Assembly (NCBI GenBank): GCA_033961575.1 | Contig: CM066738.1 | Location: forward strand, 100,775,478-100,839,477 | Direction: 5' to 3' | DNA from: Aselliscus stoliczkanus | Taxonomy: Eukaryota; Chordata; Mammalia; Chiroptera; Hipposideridae | Length of the DNA stretch: 64,000 nucleotides | In this document: piece by piece, positions 12,196 to 24,780 of the stretch | Position numbering within the stretch: the first letter of the stretch is position 1 | Layout: every line of letters starts with the position of its first letter | The notes under the pieces: model-generated | The model's database searches: none | Seen by the model: the letters and a program-made list of their open reading frames with translations, nothing else | What the model was told of the DNA's origin: nothing | Translations under genes and position numbers: made by a program

Positions 12196-13700
12196 ATAAA
12201 CCCAGACATTAGGTTGCTAGATCATATGATAGTTTTATTTTAAATTTATTGAAGAACCTGCATACTGTTTTCTCATAGTGGCTGTAGCATTTTACATTCC
12301 CACCAACAGAGCACAAGGGTTACAATTTCTCCACAATTTTTCCAACACTTGTTATCTTTTGTTTTATTGATAATAGCAATCCTAACAGGTATGAAGTGAT
12401 ATCTCATGGAGGTTTTGATTTGCATTTTCCCGATGATTAGTAATGTTGAACATCTTTTCATGTACCTGTTGGCCATTTGTGTATCTTCTTTGGAGAAATG
12501 TCTCTTTCCGTCCTTTACCCATCTTTAAATAAGCTTGTTTTTTGTTTTGTTTTGTTTTGCTATTGAGTTTTAGGAGTTCCTTATGTATTTTGGAAATTGA
12601 CCTCTTGTTAGATATATGGTTTGCAAATATTCCCTCCAATTACTGTACAGAGCTTTTTAGTTTCATGCAGTCTCGCTTGTGTATTTTTTCTTCGTTGCCT
12701 GTGCTTTTGGTGTCATGGATCCAAGAAATTGTTGCCAAGATCAATGTCAAGAAACTTTTCCCCTATGTTTTCTTTTAGGAGCTTTACTGTTTCAGACCTT
12801 ATGTTCAAATTTAATCCATTTGGGGTTACTTTTTGTGCATGGTGAAAGATAAGGGTTTGCTAGGCATATGGATTTCATTCTTTTCCAATGTGGATATCCA
12901 GTTTTCCTAATACTATTGATTGAGGAGATTATCCTTTCTCCATTGAGTGTTTTGGGCATGCTTATCAAAAATTATTTGACCATATATGCATGCGTTTCTT
13001 TCTGGGCTCTCTATTCTGTTCCAGGGGGCTCTCTGGTCTGTTCTATGTGTCTGTTTTTATGCCAGTACTATACTGTTTTGATTAGAATAGCTTTGTAATA
13101 TAGTTTGAAACCAGGAAGGGTGATGCCTCCAGCTTTGTTCTTCTTTCTCAAGATTGTCTTGGTTAGTTGGGATCTTTTGTGGTTCCATGTGAATTTTAAG
13201 ATTGTTTTTCCTGTTTCTATAAAAAATGTCATTGGGATTTTAGTAGACATTGCATTGAATTTGTAGACTGCTTTGGGCAGTATGGACATTTTTTAACAAT
13301 ATTAATTGTAATCCATGAAAACAGGATGTCTTTCCATTTGTGTCTGCTCTGGTGTTGTATAGTTTTCAGCGTACAAGTTTTTCACCTCCTTGGTTAGGTT
13401 TATTCTTAAGTATTTTATTCTCTTTGGTGCTATTGTAAATGGCATTGTTTTCTTAATTTCTTTTTTGGATAATTCATTGTTGGTGTATAGAAACTCAACT
13501 GATCTCTGTATATTGATTTTGTATCCTGCAACTTAACTAAATTTATCTATTAGTTCTAACAGGTTTTGTGTGTGTGTATAGTCTTTAGGGTTTTCTACAT
13601 GTAAGATCATGTCATCTGCAAACAGAGGTCATTTTACTTCTTCCTTTCTGATTTGGATGCCTTTTATCTGATCTTGATTCCTGAGTCATGTTAAAAAGCA
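12196..13700 (-). pseudogene. L1 3' UTR and ORF2 C-terminal part, antisense, decayed
   Basis: The reverse complement carries the end of L1 ORF2. An open stretch at 13068-13289 reads [17 protein letters not shown] and [18 protein letters not shown], the conserved ORF2 C-terminal region. On the + strand the typical antisense phrases run in order from gtggctgtagcattttaca to atcatgtcatctgcaaacag. Stops and frameshifts break the frame elsewhere. Confidence 0.88.
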
Positions 13701-15490
13701 TAGAACCTATTTGGTAAACCTGTGACTTTGAATGATTACTTCGGGTTTCAATTCCCACGTGACCTAGTGAATAAATCCTTCTGAACATGATATTCCTCGT
13801 GACAGATGCCCAGAGAGCCAGAAGTCTAAGACGGAATTATCACCAGCCACCTCGTGTGACACTTGCTCCTTTAACAGTGTTATTATGCTGCTCCCTTATG
13901 CAACAAGACAGCATCAGCCCGTCTTCAGACAGTTGTAAAGGTGGCAGGGGAGCTCTGCAAAGGTCAGGAGAGAGATCCTGAGCTCTTTTACCTTCTGTTA
14001 CCTGCTAGTCAGCCAGCCTGGAAGACATTAACACCCAAGATTCTGCAATAATAACATTAATTTTAAAAGCATAGTAAAAGTTACCTGATCTTAAATCAGG
14101 GATTTTGGCAAAATATTATGTTTTTTGTTCCTACCATTTATTTTTAGAGTTTCATGGTCAATTAAGAGACCAATTGATTCTACCTAATTGATAAATTAGC
14201 AGGAAAAGTGTAAGTTCCTTGCCTGGAGCTAAACTTTGCAAAGGAGTTCCTTCTAACTCACAGCTTTCTAAAGCACTGTCTACCCCCAGGTTTCCTCTCT
14301 CCCTTCCTTGAACTCCAAAAGTCCTGTCCAAGCTCCAAGCTGTTAGATCCCTGTCTTGGTATAAAAGATTCATGGGCTGAGTTCTGGGCTCCATTTTGCC
14401 CACCCAACAAACTCCCACCTTTGCTGTTTTTATGAGAGGGCTTGTGACTACACTCTTAGAATATGGCCCTTCTTTCTCTTTATATTTCACATTCCTGTTT
14501 CTCATGAATTGTCCAAATCTGTCTTCCTGAGGACAAAAGCAGAATTTCATTCCCAGATGAAAAACTATTGTCCCAACCTGCAAATGTGATAGTAATAATA
14601 TACCAACCAGTTAACACTGGTGTGCATTTATACATACACTTCTCCATAATCATTTACTTTACGAGTGTTAATTCATGAGTCCTTTTGTTTTCTGTCCTCT
14701 GCCCCTACCCGCCAGCGATGGGACCACATCCATAACCTACCAACCTCCTCTCTCCAGGTCTACCACCATCAATACCACTTCCTAGTACCACAGCCACCAC
14801 CAACAGAGGCTGCCGGCAGACATCATCAGACTAATCTTCTAGAAACCCTTGCGCTTATAAATCTTCTGTGATTCTCCACCATGTATGGAGTAAAACTAAA
14901 ATGTGTCAGCCTGACATTTCCTGTGATAAAAGCTGACCCAAAAGTAAATTCTGGGGGAAATGCACATCTTGTTTCTGGGTCACTCTGCTCTTCTGTAGGA
15001 AGGGTGCAGGCCTTGCATTCTAACTTTCATCCTGCCCAGGTTCCTCTACTTTCTTGCTGATTTCAGCCGTGCCCTCACCTCAGCCCATTGATAACCTATA
15101 TAGACCAGAATTAAATCTATGACAAAGAGTGACAGTGGCCTATGTCATTAGCACCTCAAAGATTTCTCAAAGAGAATATATTTTATGCTGGCATGAAGCT
15201 AGACTCTCCGAGAGCTCATTCTTGGGGATATAATACCTTGACCTGTAGGTAGAAATGCTTTCATTGGCCTCTGCTCCCCAATAGACACTCTCTATCCCCA
15301 GAAGGCCCATCTCTTCATTTTTCCCCAAACCCTCTCTATTGATCTTGCCGGTTGGATCTTCACTAACACTTGTCCTTCCATCCCCTTCATGGCTTAACTT
15401 ATGGGGCACCCTCCTCCTGGGAGCTCCTAATCCATCAGTCCTGCTCTGAACACATGTGTTAATCATTTCTGTTGGTACTTTGAGTTCCCT
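13701..15490. other. Intergenic, no feature recognised
   Basis: The stretch is mixed unique sequence. Open frames such as the one at 14158-14583 on the minus strand have no recognisable protein. Confidence 0.4.
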
Positions 15491-15499
15491 GAATTCTTT

Positions 15500-15686
15500 G
15501 GGGTTTTTTTGGGAAGGAGGGGTGAGGGGAACAGTGTGTTTTTCCAGGACCCATCAGCTCCAAGTCAAGTAGTTGTTTCAATCTAGTTGTGGAGGGTGCA
15601 GCTCAGTGGCCCACTCAGGATTTGAACAGGCAACCTTGGTGTTATGAGCACTGCACTCTAACCAACTGAGCTAACCGGCCACCCCA
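15500..15686 (-). mobile_element. tRNA-derived SINE (family B), antisense
   Basis: The reverse strand starts ggggtggccggttagctcag and has a B-box-like region and a short unique tail. The 9-bp duplication gaattcttt lies at 15491-15499 and 15687-15695. Confidence 0.8.
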
Positions 15687-15695
15687 GAATTCTTT

Positions 15696-17125
15696 ACATC
15701 AGCAGTGGTGGTGGGAGTTTTTCAGAGAAGACTGTGCAAGGTTGTGCTCACCTCCTCCCTGGAAATCCGCTCTGGTCAAGGGGAAGGGGATGAGGTGGCT
15801 GGAGCCAGCTACATTTTGTTGCTGCCTCTGACTGCTTGGTTTCTGCATTTTTCTCAACCACACTTGTAAAGTCCTTCAGGGCTTGAGGCCTGTCTTTTCA
15901 TTTCTTTGTGATTCCTGCCCAGGATGGCATACCACCACACCAACAGTCGGTCCTTCTGTGGATACGCCTTCTGTCTGGACTTAACCAAGATACAGCTTAG
16001 ATTTTTTTTTTGTTTCATTTCATTTCCATTTCCAGTCTAAAGGGAGCAGAGGATCCCTCATTTCTGGAAAAACAACTGCAAGGCCCAGTCACGATTACCC
16101 AATTCAACTTCCTCGTTTTACCCATACTACAGATTCAGACAAGCAAAGAGTCAGACATATTTAAAGACCCAGTGGGGGTGGGTGGTGGAAAATAATGTTG
16201 CTACATTCTGAAAACCACACCATTGAATTAAATTAATTCCTGATGATGAGAGAGCCGTTTGTACTGCTCATGGAATATTGTGCCACAATGTCTGATGACC
16301 CACTTTTTGGGCAGCCCCTTCCACTGCAAATAAAATGTCTCAAACCATAGAAGCACTATGGATTTCCCGATTTGAATTTTTCCCCCAACAGTAAAGCTGA
16401 AGTCCTATAACAAAAGTAGCACCTTTCTCCCTAGATGTGTGACCCTGGACACGTTTTATCTCCCTGAACCTCCTTTAGTAAATGAGACTAATTACAGCTT
16501 TTCTCTTGGGTTGATGTGAGGGTAAGTGAGTTACTTATGGAATGTTCCTAACACAGTACTTGCTATATAGGATGTGCAGTCATTGTTAGTAATTGGCACC
16601 ATGGTAGGGAAGCGGACACAGACTAGCAGAAGACAAAAACCTCTGCCCTCACACAGGTATGCACAGGTAGCCAAGGAAGTGTAGAAGAGGGACTCTCAGA
16701 GGGAAAGGAGGGAGTAGGGCAAAGGATGCTTCCTGGCAGTAACATCTGAGAGGGGTTTTGAAGGATGAATAGGAGCTTTGGGGAAGACGATGCAATGTCT
16801 GCAAAAGTAACAGCTTCTGCAAAGTGGTGAGTGAAAGTGTTTGGCTTGTTTCAAGGAACTGCAAAAGTCATTTGGTATAGCTGGAATTTAGCTAGAGGGG
16901 AGCTGGCAGGGATGGCTTCCCAGGCCTACAACCTGTGAGGCCGCAGAGGGCTGCTTGCTTACAAGTGCCCCATGCTTAGTCTAAGTTTCTGTGGTTGCCA
17001 TCATGAAATTATTCATTTCTGAACAAGGGGCCCTGAGTTTTCACTTTGCAGTGAGACTTGCAAATTATGGAGCTCGTCTTAGGAGTAGATATGATATATG
17101 CTTTGTGAAAAAAAATAAAAGTGTT
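15696..17125. other. Intergenic; MIR-like remnant at 16430-16570
   Basis: At 16430-16570 the order 'gtgtgaccctggacacg', 'ctccctgaacctc' and 'gtaaatgagac' fits an antisense MIR core. Nothing else is recognised. Confidence 0.5.
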
Positions 17126-17256
17126 GGGCCGGCCGAGTGGCGTGATGGTTAAGAGCTGGCTTGGGACGCCAGCGGCCCCGGTTCAGATCCCACATATGAG
17201 GGCCAGTGACACTGCCCTCTAAAAAAATTAAAAATAAAATAAAATAAATTTTTAAA
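17126..17256 (+). mobile_element. Short tRNA-derived SINE (family A)
   Basis: It starts gggccggccgagtggcgtga, ends gacactgccctct and has an A/T-rich tail. The duplication aaaagtgtt lies at 17117-17125 and 17257-17265. Confidence 0.9.
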
Positions 17257-17589
17257 AAAAGTGTTAAGTATGGAATGACAGGCAAGTTACTCATGGAAAA
17301 GGAAATACAGGTATTTTTAGAAGAAGCAATCATGTAAAAATTAATATTGGTACCAGGATAAATCTTGAGGATATCGCCAATGTTACAACTCAGCAAACAG
17401 TAGTTTTTGGCCCAGTTAGACCTTTTTAACCATCCATCTAAATGTAGGTATAATACCCTATCAGACATTGGCTAAGAAAGTATCAGATGTTTAACTCTTC
17501 TGGTGGTAATTTTTCTCTGAAAGTCTTTTGTGTCCCCTCTCTCCTGCCAGAATTAATAACTGCTTCTAGAATGCTCTCATGATCCTTGT

Positions 17590-17770
17590 AGATGCGTCTT
17601 TCATATTTTCCAAATAAATTCCTAGAAATTGAATTGCTAGGTCAAATAGTAAGTACATTTTTCATTTTGATTGATACTGTTAAATTGTCCTTCAAAGAGT
17701 TATACTAATCAACATTCTTCCTAACAATATATGAGATACCAGATTTAAAACATGCTTGCCAGTACAACGT
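17590..17770 (-). mobile_element. Ancient L1 3' region, antisense remnant
   Basis: aataaattcctagaaattg, aattgctaggtcaaatag and the following bases have the antisense old-L1 pattern, strongly diverged. Confidence 0.5.
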
Positions 17771-17847
17771 AGTATTAGATTTGTTTCTTTGTACTTCCCC
17801 ACATACCTTGTACTGCCCTATAGTATAGAAGTAGGAACTCTGCAATT

Positions 17848-17878
17848 ACTTGATTGATTGATTGATTGATTGATTGTT
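17848..17878. repeat. (GATT)n microsatellite
   Basis: About seven tandem copies of the GATT unit. Confidence 0.9.
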
Positions 17879-17889
17879 AAATACACAGG

Positions 17890-18075
17890 GTAGGTTATAT
17901 CAATTATTTAATTTAATCTTCACAAAAAATCCACTGATGCAGGCACTGTTATTATCAACACTTTACAGATGAGGAAGCCAAGATTAAGAAGTTTAAGGAA
18001 TGTGTGTAAGGTCACCTGTCACCTGGGCTTGTCTGACTCCAGAGTTCATCCTCTTAACCACAATTCTACTTCTTT
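17890..18075 (+). repeat. MIR remnant
   Basis: 'cactttacagatgaggaagcc', 'aggtcacctg' and 'ttcatcctcttaacca' are in the order of the MIR core and 3' half. Confidence 0.75.
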
Positions 18076-18599
18076 TATCTTAAAACTTGCTTTTGTTTAT
18101 TTCCACAAGTAACCCAGGTTTTACTTATAGAAAAATTAGAAACTATAGATAAATGAAAAGAATAAAGGGAGGAAAAATCACCCACATCCCAACAGCAACA
18201 TCTTTAGATAACCCCAATTATCAGTTTGGTGTACATTCCTATAGATTTTACATATAATTATAAATATATGTATAATTATAATTTATAATTATATATTAAC
18301 TTATTTATAATTACTTATTAACCAAAGTGAGATGATGCACTTGCTATATATTCTATAATCTGTAATTTTTCATTTGGAATATTTCCATTAAATAAATATT
18401 CAGACCTAGGGCAATGGTATTTCATTGTATAAATGTAACTTAATTCACCCATTTACCAGTAATGTGTGCATACTGGTTTCCCTACTCCTCAACCATAGGG
18501 GACATTTTCATCTCTTTTATTATTATTATCATTATTTTCATTATTCCTCTTAACATTTGGCAATTTGGGAATCTAAATAGATATTATATTGTTTAATTT

Positions 18600-19965
18600 T
18601 GAATTTTTTTTTCTTTTATAAGTTTTAAACTTTTTCAATTACAGTTGACATATAATATTATATTAGTTTCAGGTATATAATTTTGAAATTCTTAATGAGA
18701 AAGACTAACTATGTTTTCCATTAGCTTTCTGGCTATATGTGTTCCTTTGTGAGTTGGCTATTCTTATACTTTTCCATTTTTCTATTGATTTCTTATTCTT
18801 ATTGATTTGGAAGAGCTTTACATATATCTATTAAAGACATTGACCCTTTTACTGTAACACACATTGCAAATTAAACACATTTTTCATATTAAAACGTATT
18901 TCCCTATGTTCTTTATTGAATTTTCTTCTTTGAAGTTGGGGCTAACCACAGGCAAATTGTAAAATCAATTAAATTTTTCTCTGGCACCCACTCATCTTTC
19001 CTTGACACTCTCCTTCCCCTCTCCTCTTTGTATAAGTTCTGAAGAATGCCTACCTTTATCAATAATGTCTTTTATAGGTTGTCCTACAGGGTTGTAATAC
19101 AAAGTAGATTTAATTATTAAAAGCCATTTTTTAAATGAAGTTCCTTCTCTTACTGGCTGCCTCATGAGATTGTCACAATAGAATTTTTTTATTTGCCAGC
19201 TGACTAGGTGGAGTCAATATAATTTAATTGCATTCTGTTATTTAAACAGAGGTCAAGTATCTCTTCATATATTCAAAAGCTATTTGAATGGTTTTTGTCT
19301 GTGAACTGCCTGTGCACGATTTTTGCTCATCTTTCTGTTGATAATTAGTCCTTTTTTTTATCGACTTGTAAGAGTACTTTATATTTAAGAACAATACCCT
19401 TGCCCTTAATATATTTACCAGTTTATCACTTGTATTTTTACTTTATGACATTTTGCCATGAGGAAAATCTTAATTTGTATATAGACAAATTTACCAGTAT
19501 TGCCTTTTAAGTCTTCTGAGATGTTTTTCATTTTCAGAAAGCCCTTCTTCCTCTACATATAAAGAAAGACATTCTCCTGAATTCTCTTCTTATATTTGTA
19601 TGGTTTTGTTTTTTAAAATATTATCTAAATCTTTAGTACACTTGGAAGTTGTTTTGGTGTGATGGCACGAGTTAAGGAAACAAGTTTTTTTCCCATTTGT
19701 GTCAACAACCAATTATTCAAAATCAAAATTTCCCCACTGATTCAAAATGCCACCTTCATTATCATTTAAATTCTCATCTATTTTGGGTCTCTTTCGTGGT
19801 TCTGTATTCTTTTCCACTGATCTGCCTACCCATGTGCTCATGAAAAACCATTTTAGTACTTACAGCTTTTTAAATGTATTTTGATAGGGCTGGTCTTTTC
19901 TCATTACTCTTGGTTTTCAAAAACATCTTGGTTGTTAGCTGTTTACTTTTCCATATGAACTTTCT
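18600..19965 (-). mobile_element. Old L1, antisense, 3' UTR and ORF2 end, broken
   Basis: In + strand order I see 'acagttgacatataatatta', 'gattggaagagctttacatat', 'gattcaaaatgcc', 'ctattttgggtctctttcgtgg' and 'cttggttttcaaaaacatc'. Together these trace an antisense old L1 through its 3' UTR into ORF2. It is highly diverged, with many indels. Confidence 0.65.
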
Positions 19966-19984
19966 AATCATGTTGTCTGGTCCC

Positions 19985-20260
19985 TCTCCACCAAACTGCT
20001 GTTGGTGACGTGATCAGATCTGAATTTCAAAAAGCTCATTCTTTTTGTAAAGAATAAGCATGCATGAGGGAGGACCAGTGAGAAATGGTGTTTCAGGAGT
20101 TCACAAGAGAGATGTGGGTAACTTCGACTAGGGTGGCAGCAGTAGAGATGGGAGGAGATTAGGATCAAGTGGTATGGAGGAATAAAAATGGCCAGGGCTT
20201 CGCGATGAATGTGATGTTTCGGGATAGGAAGAGATAGGTAGTTTTCCAGTCTTGCCTGGA
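19985..20260 (+). repeat. Ancient interspersed repeat, unnamed (copy 1 of 3)
   Basis: 'gtgacgtgatcagatctgaat' followed by 'aaaaagctcatt' resembles stretches at 50380-50480 and 54360-54700. It belongs to a common old mammalian repeat whose name I cannot give with confidence. Confidence 0.45.
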
Positions 20261-20639
20261 GCAACCCTACGATTTAGTCCCGTTCTGTAAAGGCTCCAAT
20301 CTGGATCAATCCAAGGACTGCAGGGTTAGTGCTGGAGTTGCCCTGAAAATCAGGGTCCTTCTGGGAAAAGACTTGGAGCTCTTCTGTAAAGAGATATCAT
20401 GGGTTCAGACGAGATACCCCAAAGTGAATTACCTCCCCTAGCCATGCCCTGTATCAGGAAGACCAAACCACCTTCTAAAGTACTTCACAGCTGTGGGGAT
20501 GTACCCTTGACCTCGAATCTCATGGTTCTAAGTAGCAATAGTGTATTCTGCGACATTCTGTGACATCACATTTAGGGCTTGGAGACCCAGCCTGCGGTTA
20601 GTAAAGAAAAAATATTATTCTTCAGTTTTCCTTTCTTCA

Positions 20640-21235
20640 GTTCCTCAAAAAGTTCCTCGAACAGAATTACCATAAGATTCCACTCCTAGGTATATACCCA
20701 AAAGAATTAAAAGTGGGAACTCAGAGAGATCCTTGCATACCAATGGTCATAGCAGCATTGTTCAAAATAGCCAAAACGTGGAAACAGGTAACAGTCCAAA
20801 TATTCATCTTCAGATAAATAGATAAACAAATATGCTATACACATACAATGGAATATTATTCAGCCTTAAAAAGAACGAAATTCTGACATACTACAACACG
20901 GATGAATTTAGAAAGAATTATGCTGAGTGAAATAAGCCAGTCACAAAAAGACAAAAACCCTGTGATCCCACTCATAAAAGGTACCTGCAAATAGGCAAAT
21001 TCCTAGAAACAGGAAGTAGAGTAGTGGTTACCAGGGGCTGTGGGAGAGGGGAAATGGGGAATTACTATTTAATGGATACGAGTTTCTATTTGGGGTGATG
21101 AAAAAGTTCTGGGAATAAATAGTGGTGATGGTTGCTCAACATTGAGAACTTAACATCATCGCATTGTACACTTAAAAATGGTTACAATGGAGAATTTTAT
21201 GTCACATATATTTTATCAAATTAAAAAAGGATGTA
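20640..21235 (+). mobile_element. L1 3' UTR, sense
   Basis: 'ggtatatacccaaaagaatt', 'tggaatattattcagcctta', 'atgctgagtgaaataagcc', 'ggttaccaggggctg' and a terminal A-rich end are the diagnostic order of old L1 3' UTRs. Confidence 0.85.
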
Positions 21236-22404
21236 TTTTTTTTAAGTTTTCTTTTCTTAGAATGCGTCATGGTAGAGGAACCTCTCCACACCACTGAGAC
21301 AAAGTATGCTCATGTGATGATGGTTCTAAGCAGTATTAGCATTCTAAGACCTAGGTATTACAGAGTAGACAATATCCCTCTCACCCAAAACAATGCAAAA
21401 TATTTTGGGAAACAAACTATATAACCTGCAACTCTGGAAATCCCCTCCCAAGTGGGTAACCACAAAGGGAGGAAACATACCAGGGTGAAACCAAAAGTTT
21501 ACAGTCAAAACTTAGAGTTCATATTATTTCTTCTGTACCAATGAATGCAGTGCAGATTTGGCACATTTGATATGATTGGGGCATTTAAGTTTTCTTTGCT
21601 TTAGTCTTTCTTTATTCCATATTTTAGGAACATTCTTCTTCCCAAATGTGTTTTAAAGAAAATAGGTCTAAAGCATTCAATTAAACAGAAGCTATTTAAA
21701 ACTCATTTGACAAATCACCTGAATATTATTAATAACTCACTAGAACTAGGCAGTATCCTTTGAAGAGCTCTGATGACAGCTGAGGATGAAATGGAGTTAC
21801 TGGTGGTCAAACTCATGTTACAAATGACTGCTGAGCTAGAGATGCTCAAGTTACCAATACTACTTCCATGCAAAAAAAAATCTGTGTGTGTTCCAGAGGA
21901 CACCCTTAGTGGAATCTGTCATACAATGTAGGAACATTTAAATGAACAAACATTCCAGAGTGAACAGTAACATGGTATCCAGAAAAAGGAAAGCATAACT
22001 GATTGTTATTGTGCAAATAAGTGGATATAAATTATAGTGATAAAATTCTTTGGCAAAGCTCCACACAAAAGTGAATTTTTCTAAACACATAGTCATCATG
22101 AGATTAAAGAGCATGCAAAAGTTCAGGTGTTGGCTTCATGATAGTAAATAAGGGGTAGGAATAAAGAGAACCGCTTCTCAAGGGAGGGAGGTGATAGCCC
22201 TTCCAAGTCACAGCTATATGTGATAAATATATGTGCTTTGAAATCTACAAATTTGTGGGCATCAATGAGCTAGGGAAATGACAAGTTAAGGAAGACAAAT
22301 GTAACAAGATGTTAAAAGGAAATTTTCATCTGAGGCACCTGAAATAGACACCATATTCTAGGCAAGTACAAGAATACTTACATGCAGGATTTACAAAGCA
22401 GGCG
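21236..22404. other. Intergenic, no feature recognised
   Basis: The stretch is AT-rich sequence without a nameable element. Confidence 0.4.
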
Positions 22405-23270
22405 GCATAATAAAAAATAATAATAACCACTACACACCTATTAGAATGGTGAAAATCCGGAACACTGATGACACCAAATGTTGTCCTGGTTGTGGAGCAA
22501 CAGGAACTCTCGTTCACTGCTGGTAAGGATGCTGGTACAGCTGCTTTGGAAGACAGTTCAGTGGTTTCTTACAAAACTAAACATACTCTTACCATATGAT
22601 TCCGCAATCTGCTCTTTGGCATGTACCCAGAGGAATTGAAAGCTTATATCCATGCAAAAAACCTTCACATGGATGTCATAGCAGCTTTACTCAAAGTTGC
22701 CAGAACTCGGAAGCAACCAAGATGTCCTCAGTAGGATAAACTGTGGTACATCCAGACAACGGAATATCATTCAGTGCTAAAAAGAAATGAGCTATCAAGC
22801 CATGAAAAGACATGGAGGAACCTTAGATGCATATTACTAAGTGAAAGAAGCCAGTCTGAAAGGCTACATATCGTATGATTCCAACTATATGTCACTCTAG
22901 AAAAGGCAAAACTATGGAGACAGTAAAAAGATCATTGGTTGCCAGGGATGAGGTAGGGCGATAAATAGGTGATACATGGGAGGGTTTTTAGGGCAGTGAA
23001 AATATACTGTAATTATGGATCTATGACATATATTTGCCTAAAAAAAACCATAGAATGTACAAGACCAAGAGTGAATTTTAAAGTAACTGTGGACTTTTGA
23101 TGATTATGATATCACAATGTAGGTTCATCAATTGTAACAAATGTATCATTCTGATGAGTGATATGGATAATGGGGGAAACCATATGAGTGGGGACAAGGA
23201 GTGTATGGGAAATCTATGCATCTTCCTTTCAATTTTATTGTAAATCTAAAACTGCACTAAAAAAAAAATG
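22405..23270 (+). mobile_element. L1 3' UTR, sense
   Basis: 'attagaatggtgaaaatccgg', 'catgtacccagaggaattg', 'gaatatcattcagtgctaaa' and 'actaagtgaaagaagccagt', ending in 'aaactgcactaaaaaaaaa'. It is closely related to the copy at 30216-31035. Confidence 0.87.
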
Positions 23271-23573
23271 AAGTCTAAAAAGTAATATTAACTGATTATT
23301 TACCCACTTGGAAAATAAAATAATTTAAAAAAAAAACCCTACTGGGTGTTTTGCTAAATCATCTACAGAAAGATGTTGTGAAGTTAGACCCAGTACTTAG
23401 AGGGACAAACTGGCTTACGCAATGAAGGAAAACAGAATATGCCACCCCAAAATATGTCACTTTGGCAAAATGATTATTTTAAGTTGAAGACATTTGAGAT
23501 TCAACAGATGCAAGGGTGGGAGGGAAGCCTCCTGGGAGTTTCCCTTACCTGATTAAAAGCAGTAACTTGTGGG

Positions 23574-23747
23574 GGTGCCCAGGTGGCTCAGTTGGTTACA
23601 GCATGTGCTCTGAACAACAAGGTTTCCGGTTTGATTCCCACATGGGCCAGTGAGCTGCGCCTGACTTGACTTGGAGCTGATGGGTCCTGGAAAAAACACA
23701 GCGTTACCCAATAAAAATTAAAACAAACAAACAAACAAAAAAAAGGT
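23574..23747 (+). mobile_element. tRNA-derived SINE (family B)
   Basis: The head is ggtggctcagttggttacag, the B box ggtttgattcccaca, and the body runs to 'acccaataaaaatt' and an A/C tail. The 13-bp duplication agta(a)(c/t)ttgtggg flanks it at 23561-23573 and 23748-23760 with one mismatch. Confidence 0.88.
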
Positions 23748-23971
23748 AGTAATTTGTGGGAAATATGGCTGCCATAAACTCCTCTTTAGGGTGAATCTCC
23801 CAGAAGGGAGAACACGAATATAATCCCAAATCCCTTCTCCAGGGGACGGTCATGACCCTGAAGAAGACTGAAAGACCACTCATACCTATATAGACAAACA
23901 TTATCACAGACTTTATTATCTCTCATCTGTTCTCTTATAAGCCCATCTGCGTATCCTAAAGAAACCTATTT

Positions 23972-24426
23972 GGGGACAGCCGAGTGGCGCATTGGTTAAG
24001 AGCTGGTTTTGGGATGCCAGCGGCCCCGGTTCGGATCCCACATATGAGGGCCAGTGACACTGCCCTCTACAGCTAACAACAGCTCCACCTGGAGCTGGGC
24101 TGTGCGAGCCCCGGTGACGGTGACGGTGTAGGCTGCAGCCCCTGCTGCAGTAGGCTGCCATTGGCTACAGTGAGTGGCCGGCAGCCAGCGTGAGCAGCTG
24201 GCAGCCAGTGTGAGCGGCCAATAGCCACGGTGAGCGACCATCCAGAGGCCGGCGACCGATCTGCCTCATCCGGGAAGAGCGCAATGACTATACCAACATG
24301 GGAGAGTGAAGCAACGTCCTCCACAACTAAACTGAAGAACAAAAGGACAGCAACTTGTCTGTTCCTCTTCCCCGATTTCCGAATGCTGTTCCCCTCACAC
24401 AATTCACCAATAAAATTTTTTTAAAA
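23972..24426 (+). mobile_element. Long family A SINE (about 450 bp)
   Basis: The same tRNA-like head as the short family A copies is followed by 'ccctctacagctaacaacag', a GC-rich body with repeated 'cagccagcgtgagc' motifs, and a tail ending 'ccaataaaatt'. The target duplication aaagaaacct is at 23958-23967 and 24427-24436. Confidence 0.9.
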
Positions 24427-24436
24427 AAAGAAACCT

Positions 24437-24554
24437 GGGCCAGCCGAGTGGCACGGTGGTTAAGAGCTGGCTTAGGTAGCCAGTGGCCCCGGTTCGAGTC
24501 CCACATATGAGGGCCAATGACACTGCCCTCAAAAAAAAAAATTAATTAGAAAAA
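24437..24554 (+). mobile_element. Short family A SINE nested at the 3' end of the long copy
   Basis: It starts gggccagccgagtggcacgg and ends gacactgccctc plus an A tail. Its duplication aaagaaacc is at 24427-24435 and 24555-24563, the same bases as the target site of the neighbouring long copy. The second insertion therefore hit the first one's 3' duplication. Confidence 0.9.
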
Positions 24555-24780
24555 AAAGAAACCAATTTGTCCTTCCCATAAAAAGCCTTACCCCCCTTCT
24601 ACTAAAGTAGATATATACTCCTTTAAACTCTAACCATTGAAGAAGCCAGCTACTTCTTTTAATGGTTCCCACACACATACGAAATACATCTTTCCCCCTG
24701 TTAACCTGTCTTTTGTCAGTGTACTTCACAGGCCCCAGGTACTGAACCTAAGAGTGCGGAGGAAAATTTTTTTCCCCTCT

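Larger units (their letters stand above)
23425..24780 (+). mobile_element. Probable solo LTR of an old endogenous retrovirus, interrupted by three SINEs
   Basis: The three non-SINE segments form one continuous unit: 23425-23573, 23748-23972 and about 24555-24780. It has 'ccaccccaaaatatgtcactt' near the left and 'cataaaaagcc' and 'tgtcttttgtcagtgtac' near the right, like a long terminal repeat with a polyadenylation and R/U5 region. No gag, pol or env sequence is next to it. The family is not certain and the ends are approximate. Confidence 0.5.

Noticed and set aside
13068..13289. Functional L1 ORF2 protein segment
   Set aside because: Only about 70 codons remain open. Stops and frameshifts on both sides show a dead fragment.
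23916..24402. Several overlapping minus-strand open frames
   Set aside because: They are the antisense of the long SINE. The same peptides recur at the 59.9-60.3 kb copy.
23425..24780. Endogenous retrovirus with coding genes
   Set aside because: Only an LTR-like segment is seen. No gag, pol or env sequence lies on either side.
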